This document shows positions 1 through 8,898 of a DNA stretch of 64,000 bases, piece by piece. Position 1 is the first letter of the stretch. Every line of letters starts with the position of its first letter. The stretch is from Microbacterium fluvii (GTDB lineage: Bacteria; Actinomycetota; Actinomycetes; Actinomycetales; Microbacteriaceae), in assembly GCF_025515205.1 (NCBI RefSeq), contig NZ_JAOPFX010000003.1:310001-374000 (forward strand), given 5' to 3'. Under the pieces are notes generated by a model. That model was given only the letters and a program-made list of their open reading frames with translations. It was not told the DNA's origin and made no database searches. The translations under genes and the position numbers were made by a program.

Positions 1-216
1 GGCATGATCGCGGCCGAGTTCGTGGACCCCGAGACGAACGAGCCGGATGCTGCGCTGACCGCCGCGATCGCGAAGGCATGCATCGCCGAGGGCGTGATCG
101 TCCTCACCTGCGGCACCTACGGGAACGTCATCCGCTTCCTCCCGCCGCTGTCGATCACCGACGAGCTGCTCGCCGAGGGCCTGGACGTCGTGGCTGCGGC
201 GCTGGCCGCATCCTGA
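1..216 (+). CDS. gabT: 4-aminobutyrate aminotransferase, C-terminal fragment
   Basis: Only the last ~71 residues are in the window; the gene begins upstream. The segment (…LTCGTYGNVIRFLPPLSI…) matches the C-terminal end of class III PLP aminotransferases of the GABA type, which convert GABA and 2-oxoglutarate to succinate semialdehyde and glutamate. The PLP lysine lies outside the window, so the call rests on this tail plus context. It sits 32 bp before an amine oxidase and in the same direction as two aldehyde dehydrogenases, which fits the putrescine-GABA-succinate route. Another class III aminotransferase is possible. Confidence 0.8.
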   Translation, partial: GMIAAEFVDPETNEPDAALTAAIAKACIAEGVIVLTCGTYGNVIRFLPPLSITDELLAEGLDVVAAALAAS

Positions 217-248
217 CCCGAGCACTCGCTCGCAACGAAGGGGTTGTC

Positions 249-1613
249 ATGAACGAGAAGAACTGCGATGTCGTCATCGTGGGCGCCGGCGCCGCCGGCC
301 TCACGGCGGCGAGCCAGCTGAAGAAGGCCGGGCTCTCGGTGCTCGTGCTCGAGGCGCGCGACCGCGTCGGCGGGCGGCTGTGGACCGACGAGATCGACGG
401 CGCCATGCTCGAGATCGGCGGCCAGTGGGTCTCGCCCGACCAGGAGGCGCTGCTGGAGACCATCGAGGAGCTGGGGCTGGAGACCTACCCCCGCTACCGC
501 GAAGGCGAGAGCGTCTACGTCGGCCCCGACGGAGCGCTGACCCGGTTCACCGGCGAGATCTTCCCCGTGGGGCCCGAGACCGAGGCCGAGCTCGTGCGCC
601 TCATCGACAAGCTCGACGCGATGGTCGCCGAGATCGACCCCGATAGGCCATGGGAGCACCCCGACGCCGAAGAGCTCGACCGCATCTCGTTCGAGGCGTG
701 GCTCGAGCAGGAGACCGACGACCAGGAGGCGCGCGACAACATCGCCCTGTTCATCGCGGGGGCCATGCTCACCAAGCCCGCCTACGCGTTCTCGGCTCTG
801 CAGGCGCTGCTGATGGCCGCGAGCGCCGGCAGCTTCTCGCACCTGGTCGACGCCGACTACATCCTCGACGCGCGCGTGGTCGGCGGCCTCCAGCAGGTTC
901 CGCTGCTGCTGGCCGAGCGCCTGGGCGACGACGTGCTGCTCGAGCAGCCGGTCACCGAGGTGCACTGGGGTGCCGAAGGGGGCGTGACCGTCGTCACGGA
1001 TGCCGGGCTCACGGTGCATGCGCGCTTCGCGATCCTGGCCCACGCGCCCGTGCTCTACCCCTGGATCGAGTTCGTGCCACCGCTGCCTCGGCTCAAGCAG
1101 CAGCTGCACCAGCACATCTCGATGGGCTTCGTGATCAAGGTGCACGCCGTCTACGACCGGCCGTTCTGGCGCGAGCAGGGGCTGTCGGGCACGGCCTTCA
1201 GCCCGTACGAGATCTCGCACGAGGCCTACGACAACACCAACCACGGCGATGAGCGCGGCACGCTCGTCGGCTTCGTCTCCGACCGCAACGCCGACGACCT
1301 GTTCCGGGTCTCCGCCGCGGAGCGCAAGGAGCGCATCCTCGAGTCGCTCTCGCACTACTTCGGCGACGAGGCCAAGAGCCCGCTCGTGTACTTCGAGAGC
1401 GACTGGGGCGCCGAGGAATGGACCAGGGGCGCCTACGCCGCGAGCTTCGACCTCGGCGGGCTCAGCCGCTACGGCGCCGACCTGCGCACTCCCGTCGGCC
1501 CGATCCACTTCGCCTGCAGCGACATGGCGGGCGCCGGCTACCAGCACGTCGACGGTGCGATCCGCATGGGTCGCCTGGTCGCGGGCAACATCGTCGCAGA
1601 GGCCCGCTCGTGA
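249..1613 (+). CDS. puo: Flavin monoamine oxidase, probably putrescine oxidase
   Basis: A 454-residue FAD-dependent amine oxidase. The N-terminal dinucleotide fold shows GAGAAG at residues 12-17, an acidic residue at E35 and the RVGGR motif at 39-43. The C-terminal FAD-binding end reads ACSDMAGAGYQHVDGAIRMG, which resembles actinobacterial putrescine oxidases more than generic monoamine oxidases. Expected reaction: oxidation of putrescine to 4-aminobutanal with H2O2 and ammonia released. The ATG at 249 was chosen because the FAD motif starts nine residues later; an upstream in-frame extension overlaps the gabT reading frame. Its stop overlaps the next gene's GTG start (GTGA at 1610-1613), so the genes are translationally coupled. 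Substrate is inferred from context. Confidence 0.85.
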   Translation: MNEKNCDVVIVGAGAAGLTAASQLKKAGLSVLVLEARDRVGGRLWTDEIDGAMLEIGGQWVSPDQEALLETIEELGLETYPRYREGESVYVGPDGALTRFTGEIFPVGPETEAELVRLIDKLDAMVAEIDPDRPWEHPDAEELDRISFEAWLEQETDDQEARDNIALFIAGAMLTKPAYAFSALQALLMAASAGSFSHLVDADYILDARVVGGLQQVPLLLAERLGDDVLLEQPVTEVHWGAEGGVTVVTDAGLTVHARFAILAHAPVLYPWIEFVPPLPRLKQQLHQHISMGFVIKVHAVYDRPFWREQGLSGTAFSPYEISHEAYDNTNHGDERGTLVGFVSDRNADDLFRVSAAERKERILESLSHYFGDEAKSPLVYFESDWGAEEWTRGAYAASFDLGGLSRYGADLRTPVGPIHFACSDMAGAGYQHVDGAIRMGRLVAGNIVAEARS

Positions 1614-2497
1614 CCGGCCGCATCGTCGTGGGCTACACCGCGACCAAGACGGGGCGCGATGCCGTCGCCTTCGCCGCCCGCATGGCCGCCGCCGTCGGTG
1701 CTCCGCTCGACGTCGCGATCGTGCTGCCGGCGGCGCGCAGCGTCATCACCCCGCCGGACGCGTCGTACGACCGGATGCTGCGGGAGCAGGCCCAGCGCTG
1801 GATCACGGCCGCGATCGACCGCATCCCCGCCGACGTCACGGCGTACTCGCACATCCGCACGGCGGAGTCGTTCGCCGAGGGGCTCATCGATCTGGCCCAC
1901 GAACTCGGCGCCGGTTCGATCGTCGTCGGTGCGGCAGACGGCGCCTCGCGCGGCGGGCACCGCCTCGGCACGACGACCAGCGAGCTCGTGCACTCCTCCG
2001 ACGTCCCCGTCGTGCTCGTGCCCCGTGGGGCGCGCAAGATCGCCGCCGAGACCGGTCTGACCCGCCTCACGGTCGCGATCGGCTCGCGTCCAGGCGCCGA
2101 CGCCCTCATCGACGATGCCGCCCGGCTCGCACTCGCGGCGCACGTGCCGATCCGCCTGCTGTCGCTGCTGACGGTCGACCTGCCCGCCACCGCAGACACC
2201 GCCGCGATCCGCATCGCCGGCAGCACGCATGCCGGAGAGGTGCTCGCGGCGGCCGAGACCGCGATGCCCGACGGCATCGAGACCGACGTCGTCGTCGCCG
2301 ACGGCGAGAGCATCGAAGACGCCGTCGCGCACCTGGACTGGCAGCCCGGCGAGCTGCTCATGGTCGGCTCGAGCCGGCTCGCCCAGCCGCGGCGCCTGTT
2401 CCTCGGATCGACCGCCGCCAAGATGATGCACGAGGTCCCCGTTCCCGTGGTCGTCGTTCCGCGCACCCGCGCCGAGCAGAAGGGGGCGCGCTCATGA
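1610..2497 (+). CDS. Tandem-domain universal stress protein (UspA family)
   Basis: A 295-residue protein with two UspA domains, roughly residues 1-145 and 150-295. Each ends in the ATP-binding loop pattern G-x2-G-x9-G-S/T followed by a PVVLVP/PVVVVP strand (…VVGAADGASRGGHRLG… and …MVGSSRLAQPRRLFLG…), so both halves look nucleotide-competent. The start is a GTG overlapping the amine oxidase stop, and its own stop overlaps the permease start as ATGA at 2494-2497. Tandem Usp proteins are often encoded beside transporters. Here a regulatory role on the amine permease or protection during H2O2-generating oxidation is possible, but the sequence does not prove either. Confidence 0.88.
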   Translation: MTGRIVVGYTATKTGRDAVAFAARMAAAVGAPLDVAIVLPAARSVITPPDASYDRMLREQAQRWITAAIDRIPADVTAYSHIRTAESFAEGLIDLAHELGAGSIVVGAADGASRGGHRLGTTTSELVHSSDVPVVLVPRGARKIAAETGLTRLTVAIGSRPGADALIDDAARLALAAHVPIRLLSLLTVDLPATADTAAIRIAGSTHAGEVLAAAETAMPDGIETDVVVADGESIEDAVAHLDWQPGELLMVGSSRLAQPRRLFLGSTAAKMMHEVPVPVVVVPRTRAEQKGARS

Positions 2498-4053
2498 GCA
2501 CCTCGCAGCAGACCGCCGAGACCGGGGGCATCACCAAGAAGGGCCTGAGCGCGGGAACGGTCGGCGTCGTGGGCGCCGTCGTCATCGGCATCTCGACGAT
2601 CGCCCCCGCCTACACCCTCACCGCCTCGCTCGGCCCCACCGTCTCGGAGGTCGGCTTCCAGGTGCCGGCGATCATCATCGTCGGGTTCCTGCCGATGCTG
2701 CTGGTGGCCTTCGGCTACCGCGAGCTCAACACCCGCATGCCCGATTCGGGCACGTCGTTCACGTGGGCCACCCGCGCCTTCGGACCCTGGATCGGCTGGA
2801 TGGCCGGGTGGGGCCTGGTCGCCGCCACCGTCATCGTGCTCTCGAACCTCGCCGGCATCGCGGTGGAGTTCCTGTTCCTGCTCATCGACCAGCTCGCCGG
2901 CAGCCCCGGCTGGATCGCCGAACTCGCCTTCAACCCGTTCATCAACGTCGCGGTGTGCCTGCTGTTCATGCTGGGCGCCACGTTCATCTCGTACCGCGAC
3001 CTGCAGACCACGCAGAAGCTGCAGTACGTGCTGGTGGGCTTCCAGGTGCTGGTGCTCGTGCTGTTCACCGTCGTGGCGTTCGTGCATGTCGCCAACGGCA
3101 CCGCCTACGACGCGAGCCCCGTCGAGCTCAGCTGGTTCAACCCGTTCGCCGTCGGCGACTTCGGCGCGGTGGTGGCGGGCCTGTCGCTGTCGATCTTCAT
3201 CTTCTGGGGCTGGGACGTCGTGCTCACGATGAACGAGGAGACCAAGCACCCGGAGAAGACGCCTGGTCGTGCCGCCACCATCACGGTGATCATCGTGGCG
3301 GGCCTCTACCTGCTGCTGTCGATGTCGCTGCTGTCGTTCGCCGGCGTCGGCGAGGGTGAGCTGGGCCTGGGCAACCCCGACATCCAGGGCAACGTGTTCT
3401 TCTACCTGTCGGGGCCGATCCTCGGACCCCTCGCCTTCCTCGTGTCGCTAGCGGTGCTCACCAGCTCTGCCGCCTCGCTGCAGTCGACGGCGGTCGGTCC
3501 TGCCCGCACGCTCCTCGCGATGGGACACTACGGCGCGCTGCCGTCGTCGTTCGCGCGCGTCAACCCGAGGTTCTTCACGCCCGGGTACGCCACGATCGTC
3601 TCCGCCGTCGTCGCCTCGGTGTTCTACGCCGTCATGCGCTTCGCGAGCGAGAACGTGCTGTGGGACACCATCACGGCCCTCGGCATGATGATCTGCTTCT
3701 ACTACGGGCTGACCGCCTTCGCCTGCGTCTGGTACTTCCGCCGGCAGTGGTTCGACTCGGTGCGGATGTTCTTCTTCGCCTTCCTCTTCCCGATCGTGGG
3801 CGGAGTGATCCTCGCGATCCTGTTCGTCATCACCCTCGTCGACAGCGCCGACCCTGCCTACGGCAGCGGCTCGAACATCGGCGGCGTCGGGCTCGTCTTC
3901 ATCCTCGGGGTCGCCATCATCCTCGCCGGCGTCGTCGTGATGATCTGGCAGCGCATCCGCCGACCCGCCTTCTTCCGCGGCGAGACCCTGACCACAGACG
4001 CCCCCGAGAGCATGAGGCGCGCACTGCGCGCCGGAAACGGAGCACGCCGGTGA
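2494..4053 (+). CDS. APC-superfamily amino acid/polyamine permease
   Basis: A 519-residue integral membrane protein with about 12 hydrophobic helices and the first-helix sequence typical of APC transporters (…VGVVGAVVIGISTIAPAYTLTASLG, residues ~25-50). The N-terminal ~20 residues and C-terminal ~30 residues are hydrophilic. Its place between an amine oxidase and two aldehyde dehydrogenases makes putrescine or a related amine/GABA the likely substrate. Start and stop both overlap the neighbouring genes (ATGA at the start, GTGA at 4050-4053 at the stop), which indicates one transcript. Substrate specificity cannot be read from sequence. Confidence 0.88.
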   Translation: MSTSQQTAETGGITKKGLSAGTVGVVGAVVIGISTIAPAYTLTASLGPTVSEVGFQVPAIIIVGFLPMLLVAFGYRELNTRMPDSGTSFTWATRAFGPWIGWMAGWGLVAATVIVLSNLAGIAVEFLFLLIDQLAGSPGWIAELAFNPFINVAVCLLFMLGATFISYRDLQTTQKLQYVLVGFQVLVLVLFTVVAFVHVANGTAYDASPVELSWFNPFAVGDFGAVVAGLSLSIFIFWGWDVVLTMNEETKHPEKTPGRAATITVIIVAGLYLLLSMSLLSFAGVGEGELGLGNPDIQGNVFFYLSGPILGPLAFLVSLAVLTSSAASLQSTAVGPARTLLAMGHYGALPSSFARVNPRFFTPGYATIVSAVVASVFYAVMRFASENVLWDTITALGMMICFYYGLTAFACVWYFRRQWFDSVRMFFFAFLFPIVGGVILAILFVITLVDSADPAYGSGSNIGGVGLVFILGVAIILAGVVVMIWQRIRRPAFFRGETLTTDAPESMRRALRAGNGARR

Positions 4054-5516
4054 CCGCAGCCGACGAGAAGACCCTGCTGGAGAGCATCCCGCGCCGGCTG
4101 TTCATCGACGGGGAGTGGGTGGATGCCGAAGGCGCCCGCACGCTGGACGTGCACGATCCCGCGACCGGCGAGGTCATCGCCTCGATCGCCGACGCCTCAC
4201 CAGAAGACGGCGTCAGGGCGCTCGACGCGGCCGTCGCCGCGCAGGACGCGTGGGCGGCCACCGCACCGCGGGCCCGCAGCGAGATCCTGCGGCGCGCGTT
4301 CGACCTCGTGCAGCAGCGCAAGGAGGACCTCGCGCTGCTGATGACCCTCGAGATGGGCAAGCCCCTGGCCGAGGCCCGCGGGGAGGTCGCCTACGGCGGC
4401 GAGTTCCTGCGCTGGTTCAGCGAGGAGGCCGTGCGCATCTCGGGCCGCTACGGCCTCAACCCCGAGGGCACCGGGCACATGGTCGTCTCGCAGCGACCCG
4501 TCGGCCCCTCGTTCTTCATCACGCCGTGGAACTTCCCGTTCGCGATGGCGACCCGCAAGATCGCGCCGGCGCTCGCCGCCGGCTGCACCGTCGTCATCAA
4601 GCCGCCGGAGCTCACGCCCCTGACGACGCTGCTGTTCACGCAGCTGCTGGTCGAGGCGGGGCTTCCCGCCGGCGTCGTCAACGTCGTCACGACCTCGACC
4701 TCCGGCGCCGTCTCGGCGCCGATCATCGCCGACCCGCGGCTGCGCAAGCTCTCGTTCACGGGCTCGACGCCGGTCGGCCGCAAGCTCATCGCACAGGCGG
4801 CCGAGGGCGTGCTGCGGGTCTCGATGGAGCTCGGCGGCAACGCGCCGTTCGTCGTGTTCGACGATGCCGATCTCGACAGGGCGGTCGACGGCGCCATGCT
4901 CGCGAAGTTCCGCAACATCGGCCAGGCCTGCACAGCGGCCAATCGCTTCATCGTGCACGAATCGGTCGCCGACGAGTTCGCCCGCCGCGTGACGGAGCGG
5001 GTCGAGCGGATGCCGCTCGGTCGAGGCACGGAGGAGGGTGTGCAGATCGGCCCCCTCATCGACGACCGCGCGGTCGCCAAGGCCACCGAGCTCGTCGACG
5101 ACGCCGTGGCCCGCGGCGCCCGCCTGCTGGCCGGAGGCCGCGCGATCGAGGGCGCGGGGTCGTTCTACGAGCCGACGGTCGTCGCCGACGTCGCACCGGG
5201 CAGCGCGATCCTCCGCGAGGAGATCTTCGGCCCTGTGCTGGCGATCTCGACCTTCTCCGACGAGGACGAGGCGGTGCGGCTGGCCAACGACACCGAGTAC
5301 GGGCTCGTCTCGTACGTCTTCACCGAGAACCTCGCGCGGGGGCACCGCATGATCGAGCGCCTGGAAACCGGGATGATGGGACTCAACGTCGGAGTCGTCT
5401 CCAACGCCGCCGCACCCTTCGGCGGCGTCAAGCAGTCCGGCGTCGGCCGCGAGGGCGGCCTCGAAGGCATCAACGAATACCTGTCCACGAAGTACACGCT
5501 GATCCCCGCTCAGTGA
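4050..5516 (+). CDS. NAD(P)-dependent aldehyde dehydrogenase, succinate-semialdehyde type
   Basis: A 488-residue aldehyde dehydrogenase with the general base E260 in MELGGNAPF and the nucleophile C294 in GQACTAANR. The length and the wording around the nucleophile are like GabD-type succinate semialdehyde dehydrogenases. In this operon it would oxidise either 4-aminobutanal to GABA or succinate semialdehyde to succinate; the second ALDH 20 bp downstream would do the other step. The GTG start at 4050 overlaps the permease stop. Which dehydrogenase takes which aldehyde is not decidable from the sequence. Confidence 0.87.
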   Translation: MTAADEKTLLESIPRRLFIDGEWVDAEGARTLDVHDPATGEVIASIADASPEDGVRALDAAVAAQDAWAATAPRARSEILRRAFDLVQQRKEDLALLMTLEMGKPLAEARGEVAYGGEFLRWFSEEAVRISGRYGLNPEGTGHMVVSQRPVGPSFFITPWNFPFAMATRKIAPALAAGCTVVIKPPELTPLTTLLFTQLLVEAGLPAGVVNVVTTSTSGAVSAPIIADPRLRKLSFTGSTPVGRKLIAQAAEGVLRVSMELGGNAPFVVFDDADLDRAVDGAMLAKFRNIGQACTAANRFIVHESVADEFARRVTERVERMPLGRGTEEGVQIGPLIDDRAVAKATELVDDAVARGARLLAGGRAIEGAGSFYEPTVVADVAPGSAILREEIFGPVLAISTFSDEDEAVRLANDTEYGLVSYVFTENLARGHRMIERLETGMMGLNVGVVSNAAAPFGGVKQSGVGREGGLEGINEYLSTKYTLIPAQ

Positions 5517-5535
5517 GCGGGAGGAACGGAGCATC

Positions 5536-6903
5536 ATGAGCCACTACGCGGTCGTCAACCCCGCAACGGGCGAGACCCTGGCGACGTACCCGACGGCCAC
5601 CGACGCCGAGGTGGAGGCGGCCGTCGCCGCCGCCGACCAGGCGTACCGCGGCTGGTCGCGCACCTCCACGCCGGCCGACCGCGCCGCACTGCTGCGTCGC
5701 GTCGCCGAGCTGCACCGCGAGCGCCGCGAGGAGCTCGCCGCGATCATCGTGCGCGAGATGGGCAAGCCGATCGAGGCGGCGCTGGGCGAGGTCGACTTCG
5801 CCGCCGACATCACCGAGTTCTACGCCGACAACGTCGACAAGATCACGGGCGACACTCCGGTCGACATCCTCGGCGACGGCACCGCGGTCATCCGCCGGTC
5901 ACCCCTCGGGGTGCTCCTGGGCATCATGCCGTGGAACTTCCCGTACTACCAGGTGGCCCGCTTCGCCGCCCCGAACATCGCCCTGGGCAACACGATCCTG
6001 CTCAAGCACGCGGGCCAGTGCCCGGAGTCGTCGGCGGCGCTCGAGGCCATCTACACCGACGCGGGCTTCCCGGCGGGCGTCTACACCGACGTGCGCCTGA
6101 CCAACGAGCAGGCCGCCGAGGTCATCGCGGATCGCCGCGTGCAGGGCGTCTCGGTCACCGGCTCCGAGCGCGCGGGCTCCGCCGTCGCCGAGGCGGCCGG
6201 CCGGGCGCTGAAGAAGGTCGTGCTCGAGCTCGGCGGCTCCGACCCGTTCATCCTGCTGTCGACCTCCGACCTCGACGCCACCGTGCAGGCCGCCGTCGAC
6301 GCGCGCCTGGACAACACCGGCCAGTCGTGCAACGCGGCCAAACGGTTCATCGTCGTCGACGGCCTCTACGACGAGTTCCTCGACAAGTTCACCTCCGCGA
6401 TGGCCGCCGCCACCGTCGGCGACCCCTTCGCCGAGGGGACGGTGCTCGGCCCGCTCTCGTCGGAGCTCGCGGCAGAGCGCCTGCAGGAGCAGGTCGATCG
6501 CGCCGTCGCGCAGGGTGCGACCCTCGTGACCGGCGGAAAGCGCGACGGCGCCTTCTATCCGGGCACGGTGCTCACCGGCGTCACGGCCGACATGGACGCC
6601 TACAAAGAGGAGTTCTTCGGCCCGGTGGGCGTCGTCTACCGCGTCGCCGACGAGGACGAGGCGCTCGAGGTGGCCAACGGCACCGACTTCGGTCTGGGCT
6701 CGTACCTGTTCACGACCGACGCCGCACAGGCCGAGCGTGTGGCAGACCGCATCGAGGCCGGCATGGTCTACGTCAACCTCGTGCTCGCCGACTCGCCCGA
6801 GCTGCCTTTCGGCGGCGTCAAGCGCAGCGGCACCGGGCGCGAGATGGGGCTGCTCGCGGCCGACGAGTTCGTGAACAAGAAGCTCATCCGCGTCGGCGCG
6901 TAG
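5536..6903 (+). CDS. NAD(P)-dependent aldehyde dehydrogenase, short SSADH-like type
   Basis: A 455-residue aldehyde dehydrogenase with E231 in LELGGSDPF and nucleophile C265 in GQSCNAAKRF. It lacks the N-terminal ~30 residues of the longer GabD type and looks like the compact Sad/YneI class. It is the last gene of the amine operon, 19 bp after the other ALDH with a GGAGGAACGGAG purine tract as ribosome site, and is followed by a strong hairpin at 6911-6952. Together with gabT, the oxidase and the other ALDH it completes putrescine to succinate. Confidence 0.87.
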   Translation: MSHYAVVNPATGETLATYPTATDAEVEAAVAAADQAYRGWSRTSTPADRAALLRRVAELHRERREELAAIIVREMGKPIEAALGEVDFAADITEFYADNVDKITGDTPVDILGDGTAVIRRSPLGVLLGIMPWNFPYYQVARFAAPNIALGNTILLKHAGQCPESSAALEAIYTDAGFPAGVYTDVRLTNEQAAEVIADRRVQGVSVTGSERAGSAVAEAAGRALKKVVLELGGSDPFILLSTSDLDATVQAAVDARLDNTGQSCNAAKRFIVVDGLYDEFLDKFTSAMAAATVGDPFAEGTVLGPLSSELAAERLQEQVDRAVAQGATLVTGGKRDGAFYPGTVLTGVTADMDAYKEEFFGPVGVVYRVADEDEALEVANGTDFGLGSYLFTTDAAQAERVADRIEAGMVYVNLVLADSPELPFGGVKRSGTGREMGLLAADEFVNKKLIRVGA

Positions 6904-6910
6904 TCGCCCC

Positions 6911-6952
6911 GAGATCCCTCGCGCCCCTCGGTCAGGCGGCGCGAGGGATCTC
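6911..6952. terminator. Bidirectional terminator overlapping the 3' end of the minus gene
   Basis: A perfect 15-bp stem (GAGATCCCTCGCGCC at 6911-6925 and its complement at 6938-6952) with a 12-nt loop. It ends the plus-strand amine operon. The loop holds the TGA of the minus-strand gene and the 3' stem arm encodes its last residues (…EIPRAA), so one hairpin serves both convergent transcripts. No T-tract is present, as usual in high-GC actinobacteria. Confidence 0.8.
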
Positions 6953-7300
6953 TGCGAGCGAGTTGTACACCGGGATGCCGCGGGACAGGGCGATCGCGAC
7001 GTCCTGATCGGCCCCGCGCGACTCGCCGGGCAGACGCAGGACGGCGTCGCAGTGCTGCAGCAGGCGTTCGGCCGTGGGATACATCACCTCCGCGGCCAGA
7101 GGGTCGCCGGGCCCGCTGGCCCCGGCGCTGGACAGCACAGGCAGCGCGACCCATTCGCCGATCATCGGCACATGTCCGGCTTGGAAGATCGGCCACGCCG
7201 CCTCTTCGAGGCGCTTCAGGTTGTCGGCCATCTTCTGGGCATCGCCGTCCGTCCCGGAGGCGTAGGGGCCGGCGATGAGGATCATGAGGGAAGCAGTCAT
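6932..7300 (-). CDS. DUF4406 / nucleoside-deoxyribosyltransferase-like small protein
   Basis: A 122-residue protein that opens with MILIAGPYASG and later has HCDAVLRLPGES…GADQDVAIALSRGIPVY. This is the layout of DUF4406 and nucleoside 2-deoxyribosyltransferase-like folds: a β-strand with a GPY turn, then an acidic D…A pair near a purine-binding edge. The enzymatic role is unknown. The ATG at 7300 is preceded 7 nt upstream by TAGGGT (7313-7308, minus strand), suggesting a leaderless transcript. It is divergent from a DeoR regulator, whose operator may also cover this promoter. Confidence 0.7.
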   Translation of the reverse strand: MTASLMILIAGPYASGTDGDAQKMADNLKRLEEAAWPIFQAGHVPMIGEWVALPVLSSAGASGPGDPLAAEVMYPTAERLLQHCDAVLRLPGESRGADQDVAIALSRGIPVYNSLAEIPRAA

Positions 7301-7356
7301 ATGCGCTACCCTAGACCCAAACGTGTACAAACGTGCAAAAACCGGAAGGAATGAGA
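7301..7356. promoter_or_regulatory. Divergent promoter with direct-repeat candidate DeoR operator
   Basis: Two AAACGTG copies lie at 7319-7325 and 7329-7335, exactly 10 bp apart, so on the same face of the helix. A plus-strand -10 candidate TACCCT (7307-7312) overlaps a minus-strand TAGGGT (7313-7308). The repeat sits at the expected plus-strand transcription start, a good place for autorepression by the DeoR-family protein. The regulatory link is inferred. Confidence 0.5.
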
Positions 7357-8109
7357 ATGCTGGCGGCTGCGCGAAAGGATCTGCTGCTGGAGAGGCTGCG
7401 CCGTGACCGTCGCGTCGTCGCGAAGGAGGTCGCCGCCGAGCTGGGGCTGTCCGAAGACAGCATCCGCCGTGATCTGCGCGAGCTCGATGCGGCGGGCCTG
7501 GCGGTGCGCGTGTACGGCGGCGCGCTGCCGGCGTCGCCGGCCGTCGTCGATTACGCGAGTCGCGCCGCAGTGGCCACCGACAGCAAGCGGCTCGTCGCGG
7601 CCGCGGCGGTCACGCTCATCGGAGAGGGGTCCACGGTGATCCTCGACGGCGGGACGACCACGCTCGCGATGGTCGCCGCGCTTCCGCGGACGCTTCGCTG
7701 CACGATCGTCACGCACAGCCCCACGATCGCTGCGGCTCTGCTCGAACACGATGCCGACGTGTTCCTCATCGGGGGTCAGCTGTTCAAGCACTCCGCAGTG
7801 ACATGCGGGGCGGCGGCCGCCGAAGCGGCGGGCCGCATCACGGCGGACCTGTTCTTCGTGGGCGTCACCGGCGTGCATCCGACCGCAGGGTTGACCACCG
7901 GCGACGCCGACGAGGCGGCGATGAAGCGCACCCTCGCCTCCCGAGCAGCCGAGACCTACGTACTGGCCAGCGAGGAGAAGATCGGCGCGGCGTCCCGCTT
8001 CGAGGTCCTGCCCCTTGCCGCAGTGGCCGGAGTGATCACCACCGTTCGTCACGGCGTCGCCGACCAATTGGCCGCCGCAGGAGTCGAGATCCTGGTCGCG
8101 GGCGGCTGA
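7357..8109 (+). CDS. DeoR-family transcriptional regulator
   Basis: A 250-residue regulator with an N-terminal DeoR winged helix-turn-helix (RRDRRVVAKEVAAELGLSED, about residues 10-30, then SIRRDLRELDAAGLA) and a C-terminal DeoRC sensor domain of the sugar-phosphate isomerase fold (ILDGGTTTLAM, FVGVTGVHPTAGLT). The ATG at 7357 is favoured because GGAAGGA at 7344-7350 lies 6 nt upstream; GTG 7333 and ATG 7351 are in-frame alternatives. The ligand is usually a phosphorylated sugar. The only obvious target in view is the divergent gene and itself. Confidence 0.87.
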   Translation: MLAAARKDLLLERLRRDRRVVAKEVAAELGLSEDSIRRDLRELDAAGLAVRVYGGALPASPAVVDYASRAAVATDSKRLVAAAAVTLIGEGSTVILDGGTTTLAMVAALPRTLRCTIVTHSPTIAAALLEHDADVFLIGGQLFKHSAVTCGAAAAEAAGRITADLFFVGVTGVHPTAGLTTGDADEAAMKRTLASRAAETYVLASEEKIGAASRFEVLPLAAVAGVITTVRHGVADQLAAAGVEILVAGG

Positions 8110-8169
8110 GGCGAGCGGGCGGGACGAAAGGCCCGAGCGGCACGGCGCCGGAAGGGGCAGGATGGATGT

Positions 8170-8625
8170 ATGAGCGAGAGCGAGACGACCGGCGCGGACC
8201 AGGGTCCGGTGGCGATGCTGGACGACGACGGATGCTGGGAGCTGCTGGGACGTCAGCAGCTCGGCAGGCTCGTCACCCATGTCGGCGACGTGCTCGACAT
8301 CTTTCCGGTCAACTACGTCGTCGACGACCGGACGGTGCTCTTCCGCACCGGTGAGGGCAGCAAGCTGTTCGAGCTGAGCATCAACGACGAGGTGCTGTTC
8401 GAAGTCGACGACCACTCCGACGCCGATGCGTGGAGCGTCGTGGTGCGCGGGCATGCGTCGCGCCTCGAGTCGGCGGCCGAGGTCGAGCGCGCAGACGGAC
8501 TCGCCCTCACTCCGTGGATTCCGACGCTGAAGTACAACTACGTGCGCATCACCCCGACGTCGCTGTCGGGGCGTGCATTCCGCCGAGGAGTGGAGCCGGA
8601 TCGGTACGGGATCCAGCAGTACTGA
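8170..8625 (+). CDS. Pyridoxamine 5'-phosphate oxidase-family flavin-binding protein
   Basis: A 151-residue protein with the split-barrel flavin-binding pattern of the PNPOx-like family: CWELLGRQQLGRLVTHVGD near the N-terminus, then FPVNYVVDDRTVLFRTGEGSKL and VVVRGHASRLES. Such proteins bind FMN or F420 and reduce various substrates; the substrate here is unknown. The gene stands alone, 60 bp after the DeoR gene, and is followed by 154 bp before tRNA-Trp. That spacer contains TACACT at 8662-8667, a likely tRNA -10 box, and no gene that I can see. Confidence 0.8.
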   Translation: MSESETTGADQGPVAMLDDDGCWELLGRQQLGRLVTHVGDVLDIFPVNYVVDDRTVLFRTGEGSKLFELSINDEVLFEVDDHSDADAWSVVVRGHASRLESAAEVERADGLALTPWIPTLKYNYVRITPTSLSGRAFRRGVEPDRYGIQQY

Positions 8626-8779
8626 GCGCTGCCCCGGTTCGCGGCTGCCCGAGGCATGCCGTACACTGGGGAGTGCAGTCGAAATCTGCATTCTTTTGCC
8701 ATGCCCGGCCTCCGGGCGGTATTCCTCACGAATCCGATGGTGCAAGAGTGCGGGCTTCGCGGGGGCCATCCGGCCCCTT

Positions 8780-8852
<73 letters not shown>

Positions 8853-8898
8853 CGCGTCAGCGCAAGCTGATCCAACGAAAAACCAGTCAGGTGGGTTG

